Below are positions 11,577 to 23,283 of a stretch of 64,000 nt of DNA, in pieces. Position 1 is the first letter of the stretch, and the number at the start of each line of letters is the position of its first letter. Source of the stretch: Kingdonia uniflora. Taxonomy: Eukaryota > Streptophyta > Magnoliopsida > Ranunculales > Circaeasteraceae. Below the pieces are notes generated by a model. The model did no database searches. It worked only from the letters and a program-made list of their open reading frames with translations, and was not told the DNA's origin. Position numbers and translations under genes: made by a program. The DNA lies in assembly GCA_014058105.1 (NCBI GenBank), contig JACGCM010001793.1, positions 620,001 to 684,000 on the forward strand. Direction: 5' to 3'.

Positions 11577-12735
11577 TGATCGATTAAAAAGCCGACGTCT
11601 TAAAGACCTATAAGTGCGCGCTTTACCTTTGAGTACAAGGATACGCCCCCAAGAGAATTTTGGTACAAATTATACTTTGAGCTACTAATTTTATCCAATA
11701 AAAATGAGTTTTGGGTTTTTATAAGTGAAAAAATAAAAATAAAATACAAACTAGAAAAGGTGTTGATAAGATTGTAGAGGAAGCCAATGAGTGATTCCAC
11801 TCCATCCGTTATAACCTTGAGATAGTATGCCAAGTTAGAGTATTCAAGAATTCTCGTATTGCATATCCTTGGTCGGGTATATGCAACACATTATGAGATA
11901 AGATAATTAGTGATTGGGAACTACCCATAGACCAACTTACAAAACCATGATCCGGTTTATAAGCATGGATTATGTAATCTTCTTCATGTTCCTAACCTAT
12001 CTTGTTATGGTTAAACAAGATGGTTACTTAGATTCCTTATTCCTCCTAATCCTAGCTATGGTCAAGCATAGAACGAAGGAATATGAATATGTATTATATA
12101 TTCTGGGATAAAGGGAATGTAATTACTCTAACTAAACTATAAAATCTACACTATGGCTATATTGGATGGAGCTTCATCTAGCCTTGGCTAAGAGGTTTAG
12201 CTACTCAACACTTTGATCATTGCCATAATACTATTACTGCAATAAAAGTAAAAGACAAGAAGAAGAGAAGAACAAAAACTTTATTGCTTTGTACCTTTTG
12301 ATTTACGCTCTCTAAGATGTCTCTCATGGGTGGGATTCCCCTCCTATTTATAAAGTAAATGAGGGGTTACAAAATATTAACATAAATGAGAAATACCTTA
12401 AATAATGCCTTCCATTATGCACAAAATATAAGGGCATTAAAATTCCTTACTCCATGCCTTAGCTCATGCACAAAATGATATGGCTTGATAATTTCCATCA
12501 ATACGTCTTTAATGCTCTTTATTGAACTTTTGGTTAACAATTACTATAGGAATGAATTATTGGAGTGTACAAGACATTCTTCTTTGTTGAGAACTGGAAA
12601 AATGTATGACTTCTTTATCATGCGACCGATTCCTGTAAATATAAGCAAAAATACTATTAGTATCACATTTAATTAATAAATGGCAAGTTAGATATAAATT
12701 TGGGAGTTGCACACGTAAATATTATTCTTTTATCA
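11577..12735 (-). mobile_element. 3' LTR of A2 (family A)
   Basis: A 1159-bp LTR of the same family as 4269-5436, in the same orientation. On the minus strand it starts TGATAAAAG after the purine-rich AAGTTTGAGGGTATT (12736-12750) and ends ATCA. It is the downstream LTR of A2. Confidence 0.85.
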
Positions 12736-14095
12736 AATACCCTCAAACTTATATTTTGCTAATCCTCGAGCAAAAGTAAATAAAAGCCATTTTCGCAGGT
12801 CATGCGGTTGTATTTAGCGTATGTAACAAGTCGTTAAACCCCAAGTTCCCCTGGTGGACGACTGTTGTCTTGTGAGGGTTTACAATAACTATGCCCCCAA
12901 AAGGTAATAATAACACTTTTGCAACTCTAGATTACAACTTACTCATTTCCTGTCAACTTATCCTTACTTTGCTTTGCCAAGAAAATAATATGACAGAAAA
13001 TTTCTTAAAACTCTGTGTTTCCCAAGTGTACCTATCATTTACAAAATCCCAAACTAGAAAGACTACCTTATCCTTAGAAAGAGATTCAAACATTTTCCTT
13101 AGCTATATCTCAATGTAGTGAAGATAGTGTTACAACACAATATATTGTATAGAATAGTTAAGTTAGTATTTGGTAGTCTAGTACTTATTAGAATAAATTC
13201 ATCGGTTAGTTTGACAAGGGCCTTAGTTAATTCGTCTTCCTGGTATCCTTTTTATTCAAGCTTCTTTTTTCTTTTTATAAATGGTTTTTTAGTGAAGCCT
13301 CCATCACAAAGAGTTTTGGTCGACAATCCCCGACAGTTGACTAAGGTTGCCAGGGTTTGGTGCCCCTTCTTCACCTAGACCCAGGATTCTCACAAGTAAT
13401 ACTTTTCATGCTCCATTCACATATTTCATGGTCATACTAGAGATTGGTAATAATTTTTCCACTTTCAGTTCTTAATCATGCGAGTCTGCCTTGCAGCGTA
13501 AAAGTTTTAGAGCAAGTTTAACCTTTTTATATACTTTCAGGAATGAACTTATTCTTAGGTAGTTGTTTCCCTTTGAGAAAATTATTTCTAACATAAATGC
13601 TAAGTTTTCCATATTCTGGTCAAAAACTCTATTAAAGGAATTTGTAGTATAACTATCGTGAAGTGCAAGTTTTAAAAATATACCAAGAACAATTTGAGTT
13701 TTTCACAAATCACAAGGTAGTACATTGAGTTTAAGAACACGATAAATAATACTCTAGTGTACACTTGGTAAAATATCAAAGTTTTTAAGGGTTTTCCAAT
13801 CAACATATCATTTTGCCTAAATAAAATTAGTTTAAGTGTTGGAAATTTGCCAAATATATATCATAAATCACCAAAGAGTCATTATTTTACTTTTCATCAA
13901 AATGTATATAAAAAATAGTTTTTCTACCCTCAAACTTAAATAAAACATTGTCCTCAATGTTTGAGAGAAAAATTTAATACTTGGAATGGGAAATAAAAAC
14001 TGGAACTTCTCATCTAAATGTGCCTTGGGTTGCCTCCCAGGAAGCGTTAAGTTTTATTGTCTTTTGCTAGATGAATGAACCCCCAAACTTGAATG
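12736..14095 (-). other. 3' UTR of A2
   Basis: This matches the two halves of the A1 3' UTR (3382-4263 and 5437-5922) in inverted orientation, without the solo LTR found in A1. It carries the conserved block AACTTAACGCTTCC and GAGGCAACCC near 14035-14060 and the TTGAGGACAATG block near 13950. It is non-coding. Confidence 0.8.
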
Positions 14096-15246
14096 TCATG
14101 ATATAGGTCTAAAGGGGTATAAAGTAAAATAATTGATGAACTGCCCAGGTTGTAAGTTCTCCTTAAATAACCAAGGAACACCAAAATTGTCCTTATCCTT
14201 GAATAACCAGATGTTAGAAAAATAGTGGTTCTCCTTATTTATACCTAATTGTCCAGATAAAATTATGATACATAAAAATAACTCAGAGTCTAATCCCCCA
14301 GGATAAAAAATTTCCTTATTTAATTTATGGGGAATCTCACTTTGAGATATTTTACAAGGTATAACCCCATGCACCAAAAATATATCTTGATATTCATCAT
14401 TTTCCAAAAAGTGACTTGAACCATTAAAGTGATGTTGATTGGGTAGTTGTGGGTCAGGCTTAAGTTTGTATGACTCAGTTTCTGGTGATAATGCTTGCAT
14501 TATTTTTAGAATTACGAGGTCGTCCCAGTACTTAAAATAATTCAAACATTGATCAATAGATTAGGTACAACTAGAGTTATCGCGCAATAAATCCTTAAAT
14601 TCATTAACAATTATTGTACCCCTAAGTGGCTTGTGAAATTGAGAAGTAGGCATAGGCATAGGTATGGTTGCTGAAGGAGTATCCAATATAGAATCATTCC
14701 CCAATAATAGTGATATATCCCATAAAGAAGGGTCGTCTACCCACTAGTTTTCAACATCACAATTTATGTCAGGTAGATGCGCCTCAAGGCATTGTTGAGG
14801 TAACTCATAAGGAGAATGAGAAGGAAATAAAAATTTGATAGCATCAACAATAGGTTCGGCAATTTTTAATTTCTTGACTTTAGTACAAATATCATCATCT
14901 ACAAATTCCTCGCATGTTATCGTATGATGAGACGGTGATTCCATATATTCATATTTTATCTCGTCATCATCATCGCAAGAAAAATTATTAGAACAAGGGA
15001 AAAGTATTCAGTCTCGGTCATAGTTTCCTTGAAAGAATTTATTGGGTTGACATATGAAAGGATAGATGGTGACATTGGTAGTTGAATGTTGGCGGCTGAA
15101 TTTGGAGTTGATTGCGAAGAAATTATATTACACATGATAGTTGCTTCTACAAGATCTTCTTGTGAGAAAGGATTGTCGACCTTAAACTGTTCATCTACTA
15201 AATCTGTCTCGTAATATGGTATCCATTCACCCCGCGGACAAAACAT
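14096..15246 (-). pseudogene. Unknown ORF of A2 in the place of pol (ORF-X)
   Basis: Reading from 15246 gives about 380 codons to the stop at 14096: one frame to about 14990, then a +1 shift into a second frame that runs to the end with only two stops (near 14744 and 14555). The final 149 codons are uninterrupted. The protein is rich in Asp, Glu, Ser and Pro in the first half; the second half has aromatic blocks such as FNGSSHFLENDEY, NIWLFKDKDNFGVPWLF and FTLYPFRPIS. No RT, integrase, envelope-type signal peptide or membrane segment is seen. It stops at the point where pol stops in A1. I do not recognise the family. Confidence 0.6.
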
Positions 15247-15264
15247 TCTGTGATTACGCTTGAA

Positions 15265-15800
15265 TTATTCCTTTTCTAAATCACAAGGGGATTTAACTTC
15301 AGATTGTTCTTCTTCCTTACTTGGAAGTTTTTTATGCTCTATTTCACTCCACGTGGCTGATAACTGAGTTATTTGAGTCTTTAATCTAGATATAGATTGG
15401 GTCACAGAAGATTGATATAGCAACTCATTTTGCTGAAATTGAAGCATTTGCTTTTAAAATTTTAAAGCTTGTTGTCATTTATTAATTACTTGTTGCATGA
15501 AAAATGATATGGTATCCTCCAAATATGGCTTGGGTAGAGCGAGTGGGAACTGATTAGATTACTGGATGGATTAATTGGTCTGCATATAGGAGTGAGGTTG
15601 GAAAGGTTCGACGTATTGAGAATTTTGGCGATCTCATGATTGAAAATGATTTTGAGGTTATTGTGGGATGTTAAATTGTGAGCCGTATGGATTCTAATGT
15701 TCTTGCATATATAACATTTTGAAATAAAGAAAATACCCAATGCAATAAGCAACCAATCAATCCTAAACACCAAGTCTCCTCTATATTTTTTTATGTTCAC
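15265..15800 (-). pseudogene. Gag C-terminal fragment of A2
   Basis: The clearest part (15447-15265) reads LQFQQNELLYQSSVTQSISRL-type coiled sequence followed by a KLPSKEE segment, which matches the C-terminal tail of Athila-type Gag, where a Gln-rich coil precedes KLPSQ and the protease. The upstream part (15800-15480) is Pro/Asn-rich, frame-shifted sequence consistent with the region between the Gag core and that coil. The Gag core itself was not found. It lies immediately upstream of ORF-X. Confidence 0.6.
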
Positions 15801-16149
15801 AATGGGAATGATGGCAAAAGGCTTTGGTTCCTATAATTACATACATCACTATGCTAGTACCAGCTTAAACTAGATGTTCGGTCATTATGCCCGAACGAGT
15901 CGCCTTATCGTATGTCAGCATTGAGAATGGTGATATCATAAACCTACAACCAGTATTTCGTGGCGCTAGGCTGGGGCCGTATCCTATGAACTCGTGTTTG
16001 AACCCCAGTCTGGTACACCTATCCGTTGGGTGATGAATTCCCTTGGGAATCATGTTACTCTTTTTTATTATAAGTTATTTTGGGGTCCGAGATGTTCAAT
16101 TTTTGTGTAATACAAATTTCTTCGTATCCCTAATGGGTGGTCCCACTTG
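15801..16149. other. Unassigned A2 internal sequence
   Basis: This lies upstream (on the minus strand) of the gag fragment. A minus-strand reading at 16053-15865 has no recognised motif. Nothing else was recognised. Confidence 0.3.
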
Positions 16150-16475
16150 TTAGAGAGCTTTTTGGGTGATAAAATTCCGCAAGTCTCTAACAATTTTTTA
16201 CCTTTACTAATGTTGGAATAAAAAAAAATTAAACACAAGAATTGGTCATTCCAGCCACAATAATTTTTTTAATAACGCAGCATGTATTTGGACAGTCCAC
16301 ATGACTTGATATGTCCCTAGTGCCAGGGCAGAGCGGATAGGATCCCCTTTTATATGTCAAGTTTAGAAAAGTACTAACCTATAGGAAGTATTTCATGGTG
16401 TAGCTGTGGTCGCCCCTTCATTTAGGGGGCAAAAGAAGGAAGTTCCCCTTCACTTAGGGGGCACAAAAAGGAAAT
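16150..16475. repeat. 330-bp repeat R330, copy 1
   Basis: This is homologous, in the same orientation, to 44466-44775. Both start AGCTTTTTG(G/A)GTGATAAAA, share TTTACTAATGTTGGAATAAA, and end in two hairpin-like blocks of the form GCCCCTTCA(C/T)TTAGGGGGC followed by AAGAAGGAA. The identity of the element is unknown. It could be part of an LTR or a non-autonomous element. Confidence 0.65.
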
Positions 16476-16856
16476 TGTGCGAGATTGCTCAGGCTTTCGT
16501 ATTTCCATTCACCACACCTTTCATATTTTTTGTTGATTTGTCTTCGTTTGCCAATGCCAAAAATAACCAAAGTTCCACTGGCTTGTGTGTATGTATTGGA
16601 GAGTATTATCAGAAATTACTAAACAATTGCATTGACTCTTTTATCACAATTCCAACAAAGAAAAGAAGATTAAGAGGAGCTCAAATAGAACTTTCAATAG
16701 CAACATTGTTCCAAAATAACCAAGCACGTCAAAATCTAAAGTTGCTTGGTGAAATTATGAGCACATGTAAGAAAAATGTATAAAAGATGCCATTGTTGAC
16801 ATTTCAAATGTATTTGCCCAACCAACAACTTTACCCAAAAACAAAAAATTCCTACT
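16476..16856. other. Unassigned sequence left of B
   Basis: A plus-strand reading extends through R330 into this stretch to 16783 (125 codons from 16406) but shows no known domain. It is probably A2 internal or unrelated sequence next to the B insertion. Confidence 0.3.
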
Positions 16857-17590
16857 GTTAAAGTAGCCTACTCGTAGCCTCCTAAGCCTAGTCGAATACT
16901 CAAAGGCTACATCGAAGCCTACTAGATACTCGAAGCCCAAGGAACCAATAAAATAGCCAAAGGCATGTAATTTACCCGAAGCCTTCCGAGATTAACCGAA
17001 AACTCGAAGGCTTCATCGAAGCTAGCCAAAGCCAAAGATAGTCGGCCAACAACAATTACAGAGAGGCTTCGACTATATTAGGGCTTGGTCGAAGGCAGAC
17101 ATACCTGACAACCAGTTCACCAGACAGAACAGTAAAAATAAGCCACCAGACAGCTATAGTATCTGAACCGACTTCACGTATAGGACAGCTACCCCAGAGG
17201 ATATACATGTAATATGACCTCACATGATGATTTACCTTTTCCTATCTCCTAAAAATAGGAAAGGGGAAACGCTATGAAGTGGTTAGAACAACTCAGCCTA
17301 AACCTCTCTAATATTACTTTCGAGTACCCTGTAACCTATAACTTTCTCTCGATCCAAACTGTAATCGAAATCATATAAATATAAATAAATATATAATATA
17401 TATATATATATCCTCTCATTCAAATCCTCGCTAGAGGTCGTGGAGAATACCAATTCATGGACTCCACGCAAGTATGTTAGTACAGTAATCTCTCTTATTA
17501 TTGTTTTATATATTTGTTAAAACCCCTAGTCGAAGATAATTCTTAAGGTATAAGAGTAAGATTTCCCCTCTACGAAATCATGCCCCTATA
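16857..17590 (+). mobile_element. 5' LTR of B
   Basis: Homology with the 3' LTR is clear from about 17020 to 17590: ACATACCTGACA, TTTTCCTATCTCCTA, CTTTCTCTCGAT, GAGGTCGTGG and TTAAAACCCCTA blocks. It ends GCCCCTATA where the 3' copy ends GCCCTTACA. The left edge is placed at the TG of 16857 but could be 100-150 bp further right. The first part holds short AAGCCT/CGAAGCC repeats. No recognisable primer-binding site follows the LTR end. Confidence 0.65.
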
Positions 17591-17634
17591 TTTCATTTCC
17601 AATCCCTTTTTCTTTCACCTTATAGCCATATCCA

Positions 17635-19160
17635 ATGGTCCCCACCCTTCGTTCCACCTCTGCCATTATTGGCATCTCCACCGATGGCATCGCCACCCAA
17701 CTTGCCCAAGCTCAAGCCAAGGAGCATCACACTAGCCAGCTACACATTGAGCGTGAGGAGCACCGACAGGAACTCGAGGCTGAACGGCAGCGCTATTTAG
17801 ATGACAATGATAGACAACATCGAGCCCTGGACGAACTGAGCGACACCGTCTGCGAACTTCATCAAGTCCACACCCAGGAAGCTCTTCTACGTTCTCGGGT
17901 ACCCACCCCCTCGCGCATCTTTGCCCGCGCATGCCTCGAGCCCCACCCCCAACTCCAGGTCCTTCAGGTCCATCTTGGTGCTGAAGGTACCCACCACGGT
18001 GCTCGCTGGTTCCATCCATCCTGGTGTCCCCATTACGAAGGATTTGTCCAATTCTACCCTTCGATCCTCTCGACACCCCTCACGGTGACCTACTCGGTAA
18101 CACCTCAGAGAACCCAGCCCTGAAACATCCCTAACCCGCAGCCTTACCACCTGTGACCCTACCGTTCTCCCCCTCGACTTGCCTACCTCATACAACAAGA
18201 ACTCGACCAAAAAATAAATGCTGCCATTCGTATCAGCGTGAGTCCCACCCCAAACTCGTGGAGTCGATTAAATAACCTCATTTTCCTCAAGCTTCTCGCT
18301 ATCGAGGTACCACCAAAATTCCTTACCCCTAAAATCCGCATATACTGTAATACCGACCCAAAATCTCATGTCCTCGAGTTCCAGAATGCTTTAAGCCTGC
18401 ACTCCACAGCCGATCACATCTTGTGTTGCATGTTTCCCACCAGTATTACTGACAGCCCTCTAAAGTTGTACAATAGCCTCCCTAATGACTCCATCTGAAG
18501 TTTTGAACAGCTTTCAAACCATTTTATCTCCTATTTCACCTTCAATAAAGAATGCGAAGTATGTGTTTTTCAACTTCTAAAAATTATACACTGAAACGCT
18601 TGAAAACTTCACAAAGCATTTCCTCTATGAATCGCTTAAAGTGAAAAACCTCGATTGCGTGAATGTCGTCCTCGCCTACTCTAATGCCCTGCTTGACCAT
18701 AGCCGCGCTAAGAAGTATATCGTACTCCAAAAGCCACAAATCCTCAAGGAGATGCTATCCAAGGTCAATGGATACATCGAACATGAACATCTCCGTAAAT
18801 CTAATCGCCAGGGACAAGCCATGAACACTAGCCATAACAAACCTCGGCCATCAAATACACCCATGGTCGCTCCCATTTCTCAAGTGACCGACAACCACAA
18901 ATACCCCCACTTCGATGCTCAATCTTCTGAACCTCGCAATAAATGCCCCGTGCTCGTTCTACCCAAACTCATTACTCCCATCAGTACCTTTCTCAGACTC
19001 ATCCAGGCTGATCCTATCTGGCGTACTCCCTTCCCCATCGAGGTCAGAAAGGACGAGCCCTACTGCCAAAACCATAAATACTATTACCACCTTACAAATA
19101 AGTGCAACGCTTTGCAACCTTCATTTGAAATGATTTTTAAAGCCAGTCAACTACACTAAT
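17635..19160 (+). pseudogene. Gag remnant of B
   Basis: Gag would form the particle and package RNA. ATG 17635 opens 162 codons with a Glu/Arg/His-rich coil. The Gag core follows in shifted frames from about 18187, with KINAAIR, then a FLTPKIRIY...YCNTDPKSHVLEFQNAL segment matching the dicot/monocot Tat Gag core (the usual YDGTTDPDDH region) and LKLYNSLPNDSISSFEQL across a stop at 18496. The last part (18641-19159) ends with a degenerate zinc knuckle, CQNHKYYYHLTNKC, where the Gly before His is lost. Several stops and shifts make it non-functional. Confidence 0.8.
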
Positions 19161-19216
19161 ATGTTGCTGACCTTCCTGGCTACCTTGATGGGTCATACCT
19201 CAAGCCGTGACCCACT

Positions 19217-19880
19217 ATGAATATCATCCCAGTCGAGGTACATATCTTCGAACTCTACCTAATCAAGGTTAATAGCATCGACAGCGGCCACACCCGAAAC
19301 AAGCGCAAACAAGTCGAAGAGTTCTGTAAGCTTACTTATCAACAAAAATTCCCTGTCCTTCAACTTGAATTTAGCCACCGCCCTCGACCCAAATGTATAT
19401 CCTTCATTGATTGCAATACTTCTCATGTCCGCTTCCCCTATTCAGACCCCTTGGTCATTATGATTAAGGTCGTGTACCTCATTCTCTATACGATGGTCAT
19501 CTATAAGGACACTGCAGCGGACGTACTCTTCCTCCAAACCGCCTGAGCCGTGCAAAAAATGGATCTCATTACACCCACCAACGTCGAACTCAAAGGTTTT
19601 AACAGCGCCACCGAGGTCGCCATCTGCCGCCTTAGCCTCCCTATCGCCACCGGGCCTATTACACTTCAAACCATCTTTCTTATCATCGACCAAAAATATG
19701 AATATCTTGGCATTCTAGGGCATGATTGGCTCCATGCTATGAATGCCATACCTTTTACCTACCACCAGAGATTACGTTTTACTTCCCCATGCGGTACGTA
19801 GAAAATGAAAGGCTCCCAGCGCTTAGCTCGCTCATACGAGCATCCTGAGATTGACCTTACCAGGAAACTAGTGAAGACAT
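19217..19880 (+). pseudogene. Protease region of B
   Basis: The Tat-type protease reads FSHRPRPKCISFIDCN, then a PHDDPLVI-like FPYSDPLVIMIKV block, then the active-site region KDTAADVLFL. The catalytic motif of this lineage is usually V-D-(N/T)-G-S-S-A; here Asp is kept but Gly is missing. After a stop at 19544 the reading continues with LKGFNSATEVAICRLSLPIATGP, YLGILGHDWLHAMNAIP and YHQRLRF, the conserved second half. Two frames and one stop separate the parts. Confidence 0.75.
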
Positions 19881-19888
19881 AACAATCA

Positions 19889-20860
19889 TTGCACCTCTCT
19901 CTCTCCACCACCTTGACCCCTTCTACTACACCTGTCGAACCTATAGTTTATGTCGAACTCGATGGCCTTTGTCGAGGATCATTCATTGGCAGTTTTTTAG
20001 ACGCCGTCGAGAGCCGTGAACTCACAGCATTTCTTCGAGCCAACAAAGATGTCTTCGCTTGGACATTTCATGAGATACATGGTGTTGACCCTACCCTGGC
20101 TTGCCATCGACTTGACCACATCCCCAAATCTATGGGTGTAAAACAAAAGAAATGTACTTTAGCCCCAAGGATTCGAGAAGCAGTGAACCTCGAGGTTGAA
20201 AAACTCCTAGCTGCTGAGTTTATAAGAAAAGTCAAGAACTCTAATTGGATCTCGAACATTATTGTTGTCCCCAAGAAGAATGGCAAGATTCGAATCTACG
20301 TTGATTACCGATCTCAACAAATACACGCCGAAGGATAGCTTCCCTCTTCCGATCATTTTAGTACTTCTAGATGCTACAGCCGGCCATGAACACCTTTCTA
20401 TGCTGGACGCGACTTTGGGTTTTAATCATGTACCCCTTTTCCTTGACTACCAACTTAAAACTTTATTTATCACAGAACAAGGGCTTTACTGTTTTAATGT
20501 GATGCCCTTCGGACTAAAAAATGAGGGTGCCACTTACCAGCGCCTTGTTACCACCATGTTCAAACCTTTGCAGGGTAAGTCAGTCACAATATATATCGAT
20601 GATATGCTTTGCAAGAGCCTCCATAAACATACCCACATACAAGACCTGACCAAAGTTTTCTTAATTCTTTGATCCCTACAATATGAAATTATACCCAGAT
20701 AAGTGCCAATTTGGCATGTCCACAGGAAAGTTCTCGGGTCACCTCATTAGGAAACGTGGCATCGAGATCGACCCTACACAAATTCGAGCCCTCTCCTTAA
20801 ACCAAGAAAAATGTCCAAAAGGTCACCGAAAAAATAGCCACCCTTAACCGCTTTATGTCA
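19889..20860 (+). pseudogene. Reverse transcriptase of B
   Basis: The N-terminal part reads ANKDVFAWTFHEIHGVDP, CHRLDHIP, EVEKLLAAEFIRKVKNSNW and VVPKKNGKIRIYVDYR. A frameshift near 20315 leads into DLNKYTPKDSFPLP, DATAGHEHLSMLDA, TEQGLYCFNVMPFGLKNEGATYQRL and the catalytic YIDDML (Asp codons 20598-20603, both intact). The reading stops at 20670 and continues in another frame as YNMKLYPDKCQFGM and GHLIRKRGIEIDPTQIRAL. Long conserved blocks show this element decayed less than A1. Confidence 0.9.
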
Positions 20861-20939
20861 AAATCCTCTGACCGGTACCCTTAGCAATTCTCCCTCTTTG
20901 GGCGACCAAGGTGTTCATAAAGCCAAAAGGAGAAACCCC

Positions 20940-21420
20940 AAAATTAACTAGACATCCGAATGCGAGCAAGCTTTTCTCAAACTCAAAACTTACCTTGGTC
21001 AACCACCTATCATGAGTACTCCCGGTCGAAGGCAAAGTGCTTACCTTATATCTTGCGATCAACAAGACTTGTATTAACTCGGTCCTTATCCGAATTGAAG
21101 TAGGAATTGAGAAACCCTTCTACTTCATCGGCAAGACTCTGATCCTGGCTGAAACACGATATGCCAAACTCGATCGACTACTCCTTACACTTGTCTACAC
21201 TTCTAGAAATCTCAAACCATACTTCCAAGCACACTACATACATGTTATCACCATTTACCCTCTTCGAGAAATCCTCAGTAAGAAAGATAAATCTAGACGG
21301 GCGCAATTATGGTCTGTCTACTTCGGTGAACATGATATAACTTTTGAAAAATAGGTATCTCAAAAGGGCCAGGATGTTGCCAATTTCCTTGCCGACTTTC
21401 CTGTTGAAGATATCAACTGG
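20940..21420 (+). pseudogene. First RNase H of B
   Basis: From 21037 the reading gives LYLAINKTCINSVLIR, the block EKPFYFIGKTL(I)LAETRYAKLDRLLLTLVYTSRNLKPYFQAH, and PLREILSKKDKSRRAQLW, which is the gypsy RNase H domain with its TRY and PYFQAH signatures. It ends with the FGEHDITFE piece and, after a stop at 21352, the VANFLADFPV connection. It lies directly between RT and the archaeal-type RNase H. Confidence 0.85.
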
Positions 21421-21459
21421 GAAGAACACGAAGATGATTTACCCAAAGATCAGCCCGAA

Positions 21460-21875
21460 TAGAATGACCCTTGGAACCCTAACACGGGAGGGCATCTCTT
21501 TACATATGGATCTGCAGGACCAAACAATTCTGGGATAGGTATCGTCCTGGTCACACCATCAAACGACTGAATCGAAAAGGTCATCAAGTTAAATATTGAA
21601 TGTACCAACAATGATACTGAATACAAAGCTTTGTTACATGGTCTTGATCTTGCCCTCGAACTTGGTATCCCTAAACTATCCGTATTTACTGATTCCCAGG
21701 ACGTCCAGCTACAGTGCACCGGCGAAAACCATGCGAACGGTCATGTGGCTGAGTACGCAGCACTCTTTCGCCAGCGCATGGATCATTTCCTTAAAAAATC
21801 ATCGATTGCACATTACTCTTAAGGTAAAAATAGACATGCTGATGCCCTCACTTACATCACAGCCATGTTAGGCCA
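21460..21875 (+). pseudogene. Archaeal-type RNase H (aRNH) of B
   Basis: A second RNase H follows: LFTYGSAGPNNSGIGIVLVTPS, then IKLNIECTNNDTEYKALLHGLDLALELGI, LSVFTDSQ, and NRHADALTYI. The catalytic pattern of this fold is D..E..D..D; Glu (DTEYKALLHG), the middle Asp (FTDSQ) and the last Asp (HADAL) are present, while the first reads Gly-Ser (YGSAG instead of YxDGA/S). Having two RNase H domains in tandem is known from the Tat lineage and supports that assignment. Confidence 0.85.
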
Positions 21876-21998
21876 GTCTGAATCTCGAACCCTCAATATC
21901 GAAGTTCCCAAACACCTAAGTATCGACCAGATGGAAGTCAATACCATCAATACTAGGGGCGAGTGTCTCCATCCCGATGACTGGAGCATACCCTTTTT

Positions 21999-23145
21999 TT
22001 GCATACTCCACCAGAGGACATAAAAGCTAAATGTTCGTTACAGGAAAACTATCGACGGTACACCATCCTCAAATGCGGTCTACACCACATATCACCAAAT
22101 GGCATACACCTCCAATGTATATCCCAGCGCGAAGCCGTAACAATCCTTAGTAAGCTCCACGAAGGTAATTGCGGGTCCCAGACCACTGGTCAATCCATGA
22201 TTCTCCCTGCAATCGCACAGGGTTTGTTATGGATGAATATGAAGACACATGATGAAGAGTATGAGAAACACTGTGACAAATGCCAATGTCACGCCCATGA
22301 TATTCGAAGCCCCTCCCAAGAACTTCATTGAGGCCAAGTCGCGTGGCCCTTTAAAAGATGGGCCATTGATCTTGTGGGCCCTTTCCCCAAATCTTTAGGA
22401 AGCAGAGAACATAACTTAGTTACTACAGACTATTTCACTAAATGGGTCGAGGCCATACCTTTATGGCGAACAAGGGAAGAAGAGGTCACCAAGTTCTTTT
22501 GGGAAAATATTATTAAACGCTTCGGCTGCCCACATATGATTCGATGCGACAATGGTCCATAGTTCGTAGGAAACAAGGTTCGAATGTTCCTCAAAAAATA
22601 CAATATCATACTCTCCTCTTCCATACCCTATTACCCACAAGGGAATGGTCAGGTCGAAGCAATCAACAATACTATAGTTGATGGTCTTAAGAAACGCGTC
22701 GACTAGAAGAAAGGGCGTTGGGTTCAAGAATTATAACATGTACTCTGGACCTACCGTACCATACACCAAATGGTGATAGGTTGTACTCCTTTCCTCTTGG
22801 CCTACGGTACCAAATCTATTTTGCCCACTCAATTCGAGGTACTTACACGTGACCCTGATCATCCTGATGAAGACAATAAGTTCGAACTCGGATTCAATAT
22901 GTTATGGATTGACAAAACTAGAAACCGTGCCTTAGTTAACCTCGAACGTTATTAGATCTCTCTCCAGAAGTTATACAACAAAAGGGTTTGACCAGAGAGT
23001 TTTGATATAGGCGATTTGATACTTCGACGAGTCACACCCTCCTCAAAACCTCACAATGTCGGCAAGTTAGCTGAATCTTGGGAAGGACCTTATGTCTTGT
23101 ACGAAAAAACTGATAAATGATCATATTACTTGATGACTGAAGCCT
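21999..23145 (+). pseudogene. Integrase of B
   Basis: The zinc-binding part shows LHEGNCGSQTTG and CDKCQCHA. The catalytic core keeps all three acidic residues: Asp in WAIDLVGPFP, Asp in IRCDNGP, Glu in GNGQVEAINN. WVEAIP, FVGNKV and PYYPQGNGQ are the usual surrounding blocks. The C-terminal part reads FLLAYGTKSILPTQFE, then DLILRRVTPSSKPHNVGKLAESWEGPYVL. At least six stops interrupt it (for example at 22329, 22560, 22705 and 22953), so it is inactive despite the intact triad. Confidence 0.9.
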
Positions 23146-23283
23146 AGGAACCCCTACCCAATCCTTGGAACACGATGTAGTTAGTCTCATACAACAGACC
23201 ATGGCCACCTCCTCTCACAACTGATGTGACTACAGTATAATCAATAAACATATTTTTTTTCCCTTGTGCATTATCTCTTATCT

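Noticed and set aside
15865..16053. Minus-strand 62-codon reading as part of A2 gag
   Set aside because: No similarity to the Gag core could be seen, so it was left as unassigned sequence.
1..23145. RT-containing sequences as endogenous pararetrovirus (caulimovirus-like)
   Set aside because: Integrase domains, LTRs, tRNA-Asp-type primer sites and target duplications are present; movement protein and coat domains are not. They are LTR retrotransposons.
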